Source: Phytophthora sp. 'mugwort'
Lineage: Eukaryota > Oomycota > Peronosporomycetes > Peronosporales > Peronosporaceae
Direction of reading: 5' to 3'
Length of the DNA: 64,000 nt
Assembly: GCA_033558025.1 (NCBI GenBank)
Contig: JAUCEF010000005.1
Coordinates: 8,060,001 to 8,124,000 of the forward strand
Shown piece by piece: positions 54,650 to 64,000 of the stretch. Numbering within the stretch: the stretch's first letter is position 1; each line of letters begins with the position of its first letter. A program made the position numbers and the translations under genes. Below the pieces are notes generated by a model. That model did no database searches and was not told where the DNA came from. It was given only the letters and a program-made list of their open reading frames with translations.

Positions 54650-55771
54650 ATGGAGAAGAAGCTGAAGTCCCAGTCCAAAGTGCACGATGAGTGCGAGACA
54701 GCGACCAAGTCGCGGCGTCACCCGCTTCCGCCCATGCCCGTGTCTGATTCCGTCATGTCCTTCTTCCTGGACTCGCCGTCCTCTCCGTCCGAGAATTCGC
54801 ACAAGTCCGTTAGCTGGGAGGAGCCTGTGGACCGGCACCGCACAAGCATGCGCTCGGCCCTTGTACTCGACTCCATGCGGCGTGTTCCGTCCACCGTCTC
54901 CCTCAGCCGCTCGACGTCCACCAGCACCTCGTCCAAGTCCACCATGTCGTCCACTAAAAAGCGTACGCGCAGCTTGGCCAACCACCTCGGAGGCTTCGTG
55001 TTGCACTCGGTCACGCCCCGGGAATCATCAATTCTGCAGTACACGTCCATAGTGTCACCTGGTACCCACACAGAGTACGAACTGGTACTCGAAGACACAA
55101 TGGTCTCTGGTATAGGTGAGAGATGGCTCGTCTTGAGACGCTATTCAGGTTTCAGGTCGTTGCGGGACCAACTCGCGCGGGTCTTTGACCGGACGAATCA
55201 TCCACAAGCTGCAGTCGATAGCAAGCACGCTCACTGCCGACACTGTGCGCCAATGATGGACAAGCTGGACAAGCTGAGCACCAAGTTCTTCCCCAAGCGC
55301 CGTCTCTGGGGATCCAAGAGCCCTAAAGTCGTCCAGCAACGTGCCCAACTCTTCTTCAAGTACCTGCAGGGGCTACTGGTGCTCGCTACGAGTCCATCCA
55401 CTCGACGCTGTCCCCTTGTAGCTCTAGGCTTCGCTGTACAGTTGCGAACGTTCTTTACGCTAGAGTGTGAGCCGTATCGAGACGCACCAGGCACCTTTGG
55501 CGGTGGAGCCGTCCCCTTCCTGCTCAACGAGATGACGCTGATGGAAGCAAGAGCTGACAACGCCACGACGCTCATGACCATCGACGAGCTTGATGCGGCC
55601 TGTGCAGACTCTACGGACGACGAGGCGGCGTACGATCTGGGGAATCTAAATGACAATAGTCACATCTCGTCCATAGTGAGCGACTTGCCGTCCCCTGTGT
55701 ACGTGCTGGAGGAGCAGGACGAACTCCGCTCGTGGGACGAGTTGGAGCAGTGGGAAGAGCGTGCTCCATGA
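54650..55771 (+). CDS. PX-domain protein with N-terminal Ser-rich region
   Basis: Single-exon, 373 residues from ATG 54650 (MEKKLKSQSKVHDE). Residues ~1-120 are Ser/Thr/Arg-rich and probably disordered. From ~125 there is a phox-homology domain: FVLHSVTPRESS, EYELVLED, WLVLRRYSGFRSLRDQLARVF, then, after an insertion with paired Cys/His (SKHAHCRHCAP), LSTKFFPKRRLWGSK and the helix VVQQRAQLFFKYLQGLLVLA. The RRYSGF motif supplies the phosphoinositide-contacting Arg. The acidic C-tail (DELRSWDELEQWEERAP) is Trp/Glu-rich. The frame is open upstream to 54515, but that part reads like leader, so 54650 is preferred. It resembles PX-only oomycete proteins; the cargo is unknown. Confidence 0.82.
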   Translation: MEKKLKSQSKVHDECETATKSRRHPLPPMPVSDSVMSFFLDSPSSPSENSHKSVSWEEPVDRHRTSMRSALVLDSMRRVPSTVSLSRSTSTSTSSKSTMSSTKKRTRSLANHLGGFVLHSVTPRESSILQYTSIVSPGTHTEYELVLEDTMVSGIGERWLVLRRYSGFRSLRDQLARVFDRTNHPQAAVDSKHAHCRHCAPMMDKLDKLSTKFFPKRRLWGSKSPKVVQQRAQLFFKYLQGLLVLATSPSTRRCPLVALGFAVQLRTFFTLECEPYRDAPGTFGGGAVPFLLNEMTLMEARADNATTLMTIDELDAACADSTDDEAAYDLGNLNDNSHISSIVSDLPSPVYVLEEQDELRSWDELEQWEERAP

Positions 55772-56042
55772 ACTTCAGCGGCTGCCAACACTAAGTAATC
55801 ATAGACAAGAGAAACAAGTACAAGGGCTGCATTATTAAACGTATACTAAATTCACAGCGGCATTGCGCAGCTCAAGTCCATCGGAAGACTTGATATTAAC
55901 GCGCTGTATAATAAACTCCCACTCCTTTTCTGGTTCTTTTCCCTCATATTCTTGTGTGTTGACATCGTGCTTCCCGGTCTTTCTTCTTCTTCGTCGGTCT
56001 CGGATCTTCTGCGTTTGTTGTCGACAGAGACCGACGTCCATT

Positions 56043-59000
56043 TCACGCGTCATTCTTCTGGTTCAGCGCCACAATAATCACACTGACGTTGTCGTGTGCA
56101 AAATAGGCCTGTGACTTGAGTACGAGCTCCTGTGCTGCGAGCTGCACGTCGCCGTGGGTCTGGAGCTTCCGCAGTACAAAATTCACAGCCTGTTGCGACG
56201 TCAACACGTCAAAGAGTCCGTCACTTGCAAGCAGCAAAAACTGGTCCGACGGAGCCACAAGATGCTCCACCACGTCAGGCGTGACTACCAAATGACCATC
56301 CTGTTTGTGAGCCAGATCGCCGAAGCCACGCGAGATCTGTAAAATACCATCCAGTCGACCATTGTGCACGAAGCCACCGGACGCTTCGATACGTGCTTTT
56401 TCGGCTGGTAGAGACGCTTTATGATCTGTAGTCAAGTCGATTGCTACGGCTTCAGCAGTGCACAAGACGGCACGGCAGTCGCCCACGTTAGCGACGTAAA
56501 GTCGAGTCGGTTGGTCTTCGTCTTCCTTCAGTTCGTCCGTTTCTTCCGTCTTGGTCTCTTCGCCACTGTCATTGTCCTTGGATTCCTCAGCCTTAGCGTC
56601 CTTTTCCTTGTTGTCATTCGTGCGCTGACGTTTCTTGCGCTGCTTTGCCACCACGGCGAAGACACTTGCAGCTCCAGAGAACGAGATTGGCTGCAAAAGA
56701 GCTTTCATCTCCTCTCCACACACAATCTGGCCGTCAATCTCACAACATTCGCCTTCAGTAAGACTCGGGTCAGTGCCTTCAGCCTTGAGATAACGTTGCA
56801 ACTCCTCGGCAGCCATTGTACGCTTACGTTTTGGAAGAACGCTCTGGTTTTGTTTCTCCAAGATTTCATTATCAATCGCCTCGCATACTGACGAGATGCA
56901 CGTCACAGGAGACTCTACGAAACCGGCCCCTTCGGCAAAGAAACGATGATGCAGCTCATTCTGCAGCTTCACAGCCGTATCCGTGCCATTATGACCGTCA
57001 TAAACGGCAAAAAACGCCAATGAGGCATAACTGGTCGCGAGAGCAGCAGGGTAGCGTGATAAATCGCAGGTCGTCTGCCCAGTACTGCGGTCTTCCATGT
57101 ACGAACGAGCTCCCTTTGCTTCGGCGTAGCCAGACCGGATAGCGAGCGTGAGGTTTTCACGAATCTTGCTGCTCACGTAGACTTGGACAATGTCCAGAAG
57201 CGTGGCAGGAGTTGCCATGGACAACGCCGAGGAGCCAGAAGCCATTGACGCCAGTGACTCGAGAGTGAGAATATTGCCACTGTTATCTACATCTAAAGAG
57301 GAAGATGAAGATGACAGCCCATTCATCGATGTAAGAGACGGTTTTCGTGTCACGATAGGCGCGATTTCCTCGTCGTCGTGGCTGATGAGCTCAAGCTGGT
57401 TCGGACTGGCAATGAGCTCGCTGAAAGTTGCATCAACGTCCACATCACACTCCACATCCGAGTAATCCGACTCGTCCGAGTCACTATCAGCGTCAGATAG
57501 CCCTCCCATTCCAGACGTATGGCTGTGGTTGTGACTGCTACTCGCGCGACTGCTATCACTAGCGTGATGGTGGAAATGTCGCGAGGAAGCTCCGCTACCC
57601 TTGCGCATTCCGTGAGTCACAGGTTCCTCCTCATCTTCATCATCAATCTCCGTCACTTGCACGCAGTCAATTCCATCCATGTCAAACTCCTCCACATTAC
57701 CATCGTCAGTGGCCACAGATCGTGTGGAGCTGCCGACTGAGCTGACGCTGCCGTTTAAGGATCGACGACTCGCGTTCGTTCTGCCAAATGTGCTGCCCAT
57801 CACACTTCCTACTGCACTTCCCATGGCGCTACCCACTGCGCTGCCCATAGCGCTGCCCAAAACACTGCCGCTACCAGCACTGCCAAGTCTGCTCGCACTG
57901 CCTAATTTGCCAGCGCTGCCCAATCGTCTCGGCTTCTGACTCGATGCTGATGAGTTCGTGGAGCCTGCGCGACCAGGCGGAAGCAATTCACGTCCTGAAT
58001 TGGAGTGAGTGGGCACTCGTGAAGCCACCGAGAAGTCATCATCACGAGCCTGGAAGAGAATCTTACGAGTCTGGTAGTCCCCACCTTCGTCACGGAACAC
58101 CTCGGATGTAACCATGAGAAAATCCTTTTTACGCGAGAGCGACCGCTTCATCAAATCTGCATCCGATGAGCCCGCATTCGATAAGCTGCTGCTCGAGTGG
58201 CCGATGCTTTCCGATTCACTAGACGACGACAAACTGCCACGTTGATCAACGGTTTCTTCAACAGGAATTGCAGCCAATTCGGATAATTGTGATACCGACG
58301 TGAAGGAGGTACGACCAAAGCCTTCCAGACTACCAGAATCTTTAAACATTCGACTTTGGAAACTGTTTTTCTTGACCAGCAACGAATTGTCCACAGAATT
58401 GCTTCGTCCAGTTGGGAAAGAGCGTGATCTCGGTGAGTCGGACAACGGCGTATCGCCACCTATTGTCGACATGGACGAAACCGAGGACGAGGACGACAAT
58501 ACGGATTGCTCTCTCACTTGACGGAGCGATGCTGTTGACGACGCACTTGGGTAGCGGCTGCGAGCTGTAGGCTTTGCAGCCGGTAGAATGATCTCCGTCA
58601 CCTTGGCACGGTCCACTGAGAACGCCATACGCTTCTGCTCGATTAACAATTCACGAGAACGTTCAGACAATTCCTTGTGCCCATCCATGAGCTGTACACG
58701 TTTGTGATGGCGCCACGCACAAATGATGCGTGAGACTTCTTCGCTAGATGCGCGACTTGGACTCACAGAGGCTGTGCTACCGACTGTTGTCGCTGACGAC
58801 GTTGTGGACGCCGAGGAAGGAATGCGAGAACCCAATGCTCCTGAAACGGGTGTGCCGGTAAAGTATCGTCCACTGTTTGTACGCACTACACCGGGGCCCA
58901 CACATTCCTGTCGGGTCTTTACTAACTGATGAGCTTGTGCCAGACTCTCCGTCAATCGCTGGTCGATCCGTTCAGGAATATTCTCAATAGCACGTTCACT

Positions 59001-61742
59001 TTCGTCCATTGACACTGTCAAGTTTTTTTCCGGCGTGATCAAACCAAGTGGATCGCTTCCTTCTTTAGTAATCCACTCGTGTGTAAAACATTCCTTCAGA
59101 GAGATTCGCAATGCGGGATCTTTCGTCAACATGCGCTGTAATAGGTTTTTCAAATGAGGCTCCATCGTGCGTTCCACATCCTTCGGGAAACGCAGTTCCA
59201 CGCGCTGCACTCGTTCCGCTAGAAGAATTTCGTTATCTGCCATCCAGGGTGGATGCCCGATAACCATCATGTATAATGTAGCTCCAAGTGACCACACATC
59301 CACAGCTGGACCTTGATATGTAGCATCAATATCAAACATCTCTGGAGCCATAAACGCAGGAGTCCCCTTGGCTCCAGAGATCGTCTCCGTCTCGTTCATG
59401 ATCATACGTGCCGTCCCAAAGTCGGCAATCTTGGCCACACAATCCGAGCTAACTAAAATGTTCTCCGGTTTAATGTCGCGATGAATGACTTTGTGGAAGT
59501 GTAGATACTGAAGACCAGCGAGGAGATCACGCATGTACTTTCGAGCAATGGGCTCAGTCAATCGACGCGCTTGAGTGACTTCTTCCATCAGACTGTGCTG
59601 CACATATTCCTGTACGAGATACATTTTCTGACTGTTGGGGTCATCAATCACTTCGACAAGTCTCACAACATTGCGGTGATTGAGCTTCTTCATGATGGCC
59701 ACCTCGCGTCGCAGTACATCGTACAACTGATCTTCCTTTCCGGCCATGCGTTGAACAAAAGTTTTGTGCATAATCTTCACAGCGTACATTTGTCCGTCTT
59801 CTTGGCTTTCACAGAGCTTGACACGGCCGAATGTACCTCGACCCAGATCACCTTTGATCACGTACTTGTTCACCACAACTTGGCCGTTTTTCAGACGCTG
59901 TTTCACGAGTTTCTTGGTTTCTGTTGCCTTTAAAGGCGACGTGGGTGTAGGCGGTGGTACTACGATAGGGCTAGACGAACTCTCAGCTCCAGAACCTGCT
60001 TGAGGAATGGAAGCCAACGTCGCAGCACTGTTAGCGCGCTGCTGCAGTCGAAGCCGCATCGCACGACGCGTTGCCTTCTCCACGTACGCCTCTTGAATAA
60101 AGCGTTGAAAGTGATCTGAGAGAAGACACTTGTCAAAGTCCTCCTTACTCAGATACAGACATTTGACAGGACCAACAGCACGCACTGACGCCGTACGTGG
60201 CTCACTGTAAATGAGCGACATCTCACCGAAAACGTGCCCTTCGTACAGCCGCGTCAACTCTTTTTCGTACGGTTTCTTGTCTGCATCCACGGCTTTCTCC
60301 GACACAATCGCCTCACCCCTCGTGATCATGTAGAACCGCGTCCCTTCGTCTCCTTGATGCACAATGTACTCTCCATCACTGAAGTTGGCAGGTCGTAAAC
60401 ATTTGAGCACAATATCCTGATCACGTGCACTCAGTCTAGCGAGCAACGGCACTTGCTGCAGCATCAGACTCAGATGCACTTGGCCAATGTGCTGGAAATC
60501 TTCTTGAGTCAAGTACAGAAGCTCCACGTCGCCCACAGCGCGCACAGTTGCTGTGCGAGGGTCGTCATATATCAGTGCCAGCTCACCGAAGTAGTGACCA
60601 GCTCGTAAGTGCGTGACCATGCGTTCTTGAGTCTGTCCAGCGCTTGAAGGAGATGCTCCAGTAATACTGTGGCTGCTCGTGACAACAGTCTTGGTTACAA
60701 CGGCTTGTCCCTTGGCAATCATGTAGAATCTCGAGCCACGCGTGCCTTGAGCCACGATGACGTCTCCGTCCGAGAACTTGGCGGGCTTGAGCGCTCGCAC
60801 AACCTGTTCCTGCTGCATCTGACTCAAGTTTCGAAAGAGCTGCACTTGTCTCATGACCTCGTACACTGGCATATTATCGCGCAAGAAAGGTGTGAGCGCC
60901 ACTAGCTCGTCGTCTGCGTCTTCTTCGTCGTCCACGTCGTCCGGCGAGCTGAGCCACGAGGCCCACCCCGTCATGCTGTGTTGGCTGCTGTTGCTGTTGC
61001 GTCCTCCGCTACTGTGCATGGCCGAGAAGGACACGCTATTTCCTGTGTGGGACGACACTGAGGAACAGGCGCTCGCATGGCGCTTGCGCTTCGGGTGGGA
61101 CGGCGGCGACAGGATGGCGTCCTCTGGTTCGTCGAGCCAGTCACTAATAACCTCCTCCCCGCTGCCTACAAGGTCCTCATCCGACGAGCTGGAGCTTGAA
61201 TCTAACGAGCGGGAGTCCGAGCTGGACAAGTAGCCAGACTGGGGTGAGCCCGGCGGCTTGGCGATGTCCATGGACGGCCGGAAGCGCGAGAGTTTAGGCG
61301 GACGCGACATGGAGCTGTGTCTCGTAAGCGGATGGGGGTCGTCCTTCTTGACGAAGCGCGGTGATGATGGGAACGCGTCGGCCGAGGATACGCGAGGAGA
61401 GCCACGGATCCCGTCCTCCTCGTCGCGCTGGATTTGATGCGCGGACGGCTCCTGGTCGTTGGAGGTGGTGCTGATTGTGTCGCGTACCACTTCACCCAGA
61501 GGTGTGGAGACTTCGCGCTCGCCTTGCTGTACGGTGGCGGCTAAGGGAGGCTCGATGATGGGGCGCTCGGTCGACAGCGTGCGGCCGCCGAGAGCCCCCA
61601 TATCGGCGTTAGAAGGTGGAGAGTTCTCAGTGTGAGGGGAGGACGCAGAGGATGGAGAGGCGTCGGAAGGAAGGACGGAAGAGGGCGGGCCATCGCTCGA
61701 CGAGACGTCGCTCTCGCGCGCGGTGCTGAAGCGTTGACCCAT
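56043..61742 (-). CDS. Fusion of two cyclic-nucleotide-binding domains, CaMKK-like kinase and PP2C phosphatase
   Basis: Single-exon gene, 1,899 residues. A disordered Ser-rich N-terminus with a possible myristoylation site (MGQRFS) precedes two cNMP-binding domains (cassettes GELALIYDDPRTATV ~394 and GEMSLIYSEPRTASV ~515). The kinase (~625-900) has GDLGRGTFGRVKL, YAVKIM, VIHRDIKPENILV, IADFGTAR and GTPAFMAPEMF, all intact, and resembles CaMKK/plant SnAK kinases (EVIDDPNSQKMYLVQEYV). A ~600-residue Ser-rich linker includes a GSA(M/V) repeat. The C-terminal PP2C domain (~1538-1895) has ARSYMEDRS, FAVYDGHNG, VGDCRAVL, SRGFGD and ASDGLFD, with the metal-binding Asp residues present, and an acidic insert. 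It could phosphorylate and dephosphorylate targets under cGMP or cAMP control. ATG 61742 is preferred over 61874. Confidence 0.93.
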   Translation of the reverse strand: MGQRFSTARESDVSSSDGPPSSVLPSDASPSSASSPHTENSPPSNADMGALGGRTLSTERPIIEPPLAATVQQGEREVSTPLGEVVRDTISTTSNDQEPSAHQIQRDEEDGIRGSPRVSSADAFPSSPRFVKKDDPHPLTRHSSMSRPPKLSRFRPSMDIAKPPGSPQSGYLSSSDSRSLDSSSSSSDEDLVGSGEEVISDWLDEPEDAILSPPSHPKRKRHASACSSVSSHTGNSVSFSAMHSSGGRNSNSSQHSMTGWASWLSSPDDVDDEEDADDELVALTPFLRDNMPVYEVMRQVQLFRNLSQMQQEQVVRALKPAKFSDGDVIVAQGTRGSRFYMIAKGQAVVTKTVVTSSHSITGASPSSAGQTQERMVTHLRAGHYFGELALIYDDPRTATVRAVGDVELLYLTQEDFQHIGQVHLSLMLQQVPLLARLSARDQDIVLKCLRPANFSDGEYIVHQGDEGTRFYMITRGEAIVSEKAVDADKKPYEKELTRLYEGHVFGEMSLIYSEPRTASVRAVGPVKCLYLSKEDFDKCLLSDHFQRFIQEAYVEKATRRAMRLRLQQRANSAATLASIPQAGSGAESSSSPIVVPPPTPTSPLKATETKKLVKQRLKNGQVVVNKYVIKGDLGRGTFGRVKLCESQEDGQMYAVKIMHKTFVQRMAGKEDQLYDVLRREVAIMKKLNHRNVVRLVEVIDDPNSQKMYLVQEYVQHSLMEEVTQARRLTEPIARKYMRDLLAGLQYLHFHKVIHRDIKPENILVSSDCVAKIADFGTARMIMNETETISGAKGTPAFMAPEMFDIDATYQGPAVDVWSLGATLYMMVIGHPPWMADNEILLAERVQRVELRFPKDVERTMEPHLKNLLQRMLTKDPALRISLKECFTHEWITKEGSDPLGLITPEKNLTVSMDESERAIENIPERIDQRLTESLAQAHQLVKTRQECVGPGVVRTNSGRYFTGTPVSGALGSRIPSSASTTSSATTVGSTASVSPSRASSEEVSRIICAWRHHKRVQLMDGHKELSERSRELLIEQKRMAFSVDRAKVTEIILPAAKPTARSRYPSASSTASLRQVREQSVLSSSSSVSSMSTIGGDTPLSDSPRSRSFPTGRSNSVDNSLLVKKNSFQSRMFKDSGSLEGFGRTSFTSVSQLSELAAIPVEETVDQRGSLSSSSESESIGHSSSSLSNAGSSDADLMKRSLSRKKDFLMVTSEVFRDEGGDYQTRKILFQARDDDFSVASRVPTHSNSGRELLPPGRAGSTNSSASSQKPRRLGSAGKLGSASRLGSAGSGSVLGSAMGSAVGSAMGSAVGSVMGSTFGRTNASRRSLNGSVSSVGSSTRSVATDDGNVEEFDMDGIDCVQVTEIDDEDEEEPVTHGMRKGSGASSRHFHHHASDSSRASSSHNHSHTSGMGGLSDADSDSDESDYSDVECDVDVDATFSELIASPNQLELISHDDEEIAPIVTRKPSLTSMNGLSSSSSSLDVDNSGNILTLESLASMASGSSALSMATPATLLDIVQVYVSSKIRENLTLAIRSGYAEAKGARSYMEDRSTGQTTCDLSRYPAALATSYASLAFFAVYDGHNGTDTAVKLQNELHHRFFAEGAGFVESPVTCISSVCEAIDNEILEKQNQSVLPKRKRTMAAEELQRYLKAEGTDPSLTEGECCEIDGQIVCGEEMKALLQPISFSGAASVFAVVAKQRKKRQRTNDNKEKDAKAEESKDNDSGEETKTEETDELKEDEDQPTRLYVANVGDCRAVLCTAEAVAIDLTTDHKASLPAEKARIEASGGFVHNGRLDGILQISRGFGDLAHKQDGHLVVTPDVVEHLVAPSDQFLLLASDGLFDVLTSQQAVNFVLRKLQTHGDVQLAAQELVLKSQAYFAHDNVSVIIVALNQKNDA
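57775..57930 (-). repeat. GSAM/GSAV-coding minisatellite in the kinase-PP2C gene
   Basis: Short tandem repeats of about 12 bases coding (minus) for GSA(M/V/S) units, for example GSAMGSAVGSAMGSAVGS, inside the linker between kinase and phosphatase. Likely variable in length between strains. Confidence 0.8.
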
Positions 61743-61971
61743 GGCGAAGGTCTCCGGCGGAATGCTCGGCTGGAAGGAGGAGTAAACCACGATCACAGAA
61801 AAGATTTGCACCAATGGAAAGAGAAAATGTTTCTGATTCGAATGACTATAGTTGATTACGCGCAGGTGCAACATATGGAAGAGTTCTGCAACTTAGAATA
61901 GCATGTGCAACTTGAATGCCTGTCCGGTGGGCCGCATTTGATCACCTCGGCTCTCCCTCCTCTTTCGCACG

Positions 61972-62930
61972 ATGGTGCTCAAGCTTTTCACGCCGCTGAG
62001 GTGAGAACCCCGTGCAGCTCTTCCTGCATCGGGTCGTCACATGGCCCCGTTGATCCGCTTAGAACAGGGGAGAACGGTCTTCGGACTGATCTCAGTGTCA
62101 ACTGCTACGAGCAACATGCGACACCTAGCGGCCTTCTGGTAGTTCGCTATGTTACCGGGGATCTCGCTCGACCCTCGCCTCCAGTGCGCGTGGCACGGGA
62201 TTCTTGTGTTATCCGCGCATGATCACGCGGTGTGACAATTTTCTTGCCGGCACGGACGTTCTCGAGCGCTGGACGACACGTGAAGGATGCCGCCTGGCCG
62301 GTTAAGCGAGTGACTGACGCGGACAGCTAGGTCTGCGTGACGTGACGCCAGGTCTCAACTTGCTCATAGACTGCGAAGATATCCAGCGAGCCCCCGGGTC
62401 GTGGGTGAGATGTTGGTGGCTTCTGCGATGATCACGGACGATTATGGCGACAGCATGGAGAACCGTGCGCGCTACTTGCTCGAGGCGCTGGAGACTATTC
62501 TGGAGAGTCTGGACTCGGCCAAGGTTGGCATCCGTCTGACACTTTTCGTTGGCGATATTGACTCGGACCCCATCGCCACGTACACGTTCGTGCTGAAGCA
62601 TCTGAACAACTTCGACCTTGTCCACGCGCTGGCGCCTCACAGGAAATTCCGCGACACTTACATGCGCGTGCTGATCGGGGTCGGGTTTCGACGGACAATT
62701 TCGGCCGTGTAGATCGTCGAAGAAGACGCCGATGCCGTGGCCATCAGCCATTTTATTCTGAACCTCGACCTGGTGCGTCGATTCCAGCTCCACAAGCCCG
62801 TCAACGACGATGACGCCGACACGTTCTATCTCGAGAGACGAGCGCGGATACACAGATTACCCGCTTCTCTGGCGGGCGGAGCCCGCGGCACATTGAAGTG
62901 GTTTATCCACTGGGTCAATTTGTTCGGGAC
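61972..62930 (+). pseudogene. Old Yellow Enzyme (OPR-like) flavoprotein, broken
   Basis: Remains of an NADH:flavin oxidoreductase of the OYE / 12-oxophytodienoate reductase family. It starts MVLKLFTPLR at 61972 and meets a TGA at 62002. In other frames follow LRTGENGLRTDLSVN and YEQHATPSGLLV, typical N-terminal blocks. The middle of the barrel is missing. From ~62420 the C-terminal part reads TDDYGDSMENRARYLLEALE, KVGIRLTLF, DSDPIATYTFVLKHLN, a stop at 62710-62712, then LNLDLVRRFQLHKPVNDDDA, DTFYL. At least one stop, several frame changes and a deletion make it non-functional. The Arg in ENRAR and KVGIRL, conserved in OYEs, are still present. Confidence 0.8.
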
Positions 62931-63149
62931 ATAGCCTCGTTTTGTGTCGACATAAAACCTGCGTCCAATACATTTTCTCCTTACAGCACAACTTCCGTCC
63001 TGCGCTAAACTGTCCTGTAAACAAGTTACAAAATAAAACCGTCAGCAAAAACTCACCCCGCGTCTTTTCGATCAAAATCTTGTATAGTTGCTGCTACTAC
63101 CTCCACCCGTGACACCCACCCACACGCTCACTCGCCGACTCTCCTCGCC

Positions 63150-64000
63150 ATGACGCGGCAGCATTCCTCTCGTTCTCCGTCCTCGGCACCCTCGTCGCTC
63201 TCCGCTTGTTTGTGGGGCGAGTCATCGCCCGTTCCGATGGGACCTACTAGCGGCGGCAGACTGCGCGCGCAGACGCTGCTGGCGCGCCTGTTCCGGCGCA
63301 AGGAGCGGTCTCCACGACCATTGGCTCTGGCGGCCAGTCGATCGCTGTACGGAGAAGAGGAGGAGACCAAGATGCGTTGTGTGGAGTCGCCCATGCGCGC
63401 GCTGTTTCGCTCGCTCAGTCTGCAGCGCAGCCACAGCAAAACGGAAGAGGTGCAGACGCCGCCGTTCGAGCCCGTGCAGGTGCTGGCCGAGGGCGTGCTC
63501 ACGGTGCTCATGCAGCAGCGCTACTGGCGCTCCAAACCCTTTTACTTAGTGCTGGAGCAGACGCTCGAGAGCAGCGCAGGGGTTCTGGGTTCTCACATGA
63601 GGTTCACGTTGCGACAGTTCCGGTTCCTGCCCGAGACCAGGAAGCCCGGTCGCCTCGTGGCGATTATAACGCTATCTCCGAACGATGTGGTGGTCGATCT
63701 GAGGTCAAATCGACAGGTCAAACACGCGCTGGAGCTGCAGTTGGCGTCGCCTGATCAGCGCACGGAGCTTGGAGGGACCGAAGATGAGGACAGAGAAGAG
63801 GAGAAGGGGTCACAGGTGCTGAGACTCGCGGCGGCGGATGAACGGACCCACGTCAAGTGGCTACAGACGCTCAACTCGTGTATTAACAGGCTGATCTCAC
63901 AGGAGGAGACCCTGCACCGACTCGAGGATTGGGATGCAGCGACGGAACCGGCAAAGATCGTGCCAATGTTTAGAGACGAAGGAAGGAGAGCCAGCGTGTT
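63150..64000 (+). CDS. PH-domain protein (3' partial)
   Basis: From ATG 63150 (ccATGAC) the frame stays open to the window end, at least 283 residues. After a Ser/Arg-rich N-terminus with basic patches (RLFRRKERSPR) comes a pleckstrin-homology-like domain from ~residue 110: VLAEGVLTVLMQQRYWRSKP, FYLVLEQTLE, RLVAIITLSPNDVVVDL, an acidic insert (EDEDREEEKG), QVLRLAAADERTHVKWLQTL with the conserved Trp in the closing helix. It probably binds phosphoinositides or protein partners at membranes. Further domains may lie outside the window. Confidence 0.75.
   Translation, partial: MTRQHSSRSPSSAPSSLSACLWGESSPVPMGPTSGGRLRAQTLLARLFRRKERSPRPLALAASRSLYGEEEETKMRCVESPMRALFRSLSLQRSHSKTEEVQTPPFEPVQVLAEGVLTVLMQQRYWRSKPFYLVLEQTLESSAGVLGSHMRFTLRQFRFLPETRKPGRLVAIITLSPNDVVVDLRSNRQVKHALELQLASPDQRTELGGTEDEDREEEKGSQVLRLAAADERTHVKWLQTLNSCINRLISQEETLHRLEDWDAATEPAKIVPMFRDEGRRASV

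Noticed and set aside
1..64000. CRISPR arrays, rRNA, prokaryotic operons and promoters
   Set aside because: None seen; introns, eukaryotic families and LTR elements show this is eukaryotic nuclear DNA.

Overview
This window looks like nuclear DNA of an oomycete, most likely a Phytophthora-like species. The evidence is compact genes with short GT-AG introns (about 40-100 nt), architectures known from oomycetes (a seven-helix receptor fused to an inositol 5-phosphatase fold, a myosin carrying FYVE and GAF domains), flagellar genes, and decayed Ty3/gypsy and pogo-like elements. No rRNA, tRNA, CRISPR array or bacterial-type operon was seen. All exon structures below are read by eye from splice sites and frame continuity.

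Layout. 1-34.8 kb is a mostly intact gene island: CNOT2 (+, 5' partial), an acidic coiled-coil protein (-), presenilin (-) sharing a 122-bp promoter with DRC4/GAS8 (+), WDR92/DNAAF10 (-, converging on DRC4), a GPCR-5-phosphatase fusion (+), a 726-residue coiled-coil protein (-), IWS1 (-), a PH protein ending in CVIM (-), renalase (-) divergent from an unrecognised five-exon gene (+), a repeat-rich gap, myosin-FYVE-GAF (+), a PX protein (+) and a TKL receptor-like kinase (-).

35.1-54.4 kb is a transposon graveyard. It holds a decayed fragment of a related kinase, gypsy element A with an internal deletion, a second gypsy 3' fragment (B) with a perfect 40-bp foldback, a minus-strand gag fragment (C), a pogo-like transposase whose first half is inverted, a GC-rich possible Helitron end, a full-length but dead gypsy element (D) with both LTRs and a matching CTCTG target duplication, and an RNase H-like remnant.

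54.6-64 kb returns to genes: a second PX protein (+), a 1,899-residue protein joining two cyclic-nucleotide-binding domains, a CaMKK-like kinase and a PP2C phosphatase (-), an Old Yellow Enzyme pseudogene (+), and a PH protein (+) running off the right edge.

How the genes fit together. Two neighbours (DRC4 and WDR92) serve motile cilia, which matters for zoospores. Several others belong to phosphoinositide and second-messenger signalling (GPCR-phosphatase, PH, PX and FYVE proteins, cNMP kinase-phosphatase). There is no operon-like organisation, so this grouping is suggestive only. The most notable items are the receptor whose phosphatase domain has lost most catalytic residues, the cNMP-kinase-PP2C fusion, the presenilin with WD in place of the usual YD, and several transposon rearrangements.
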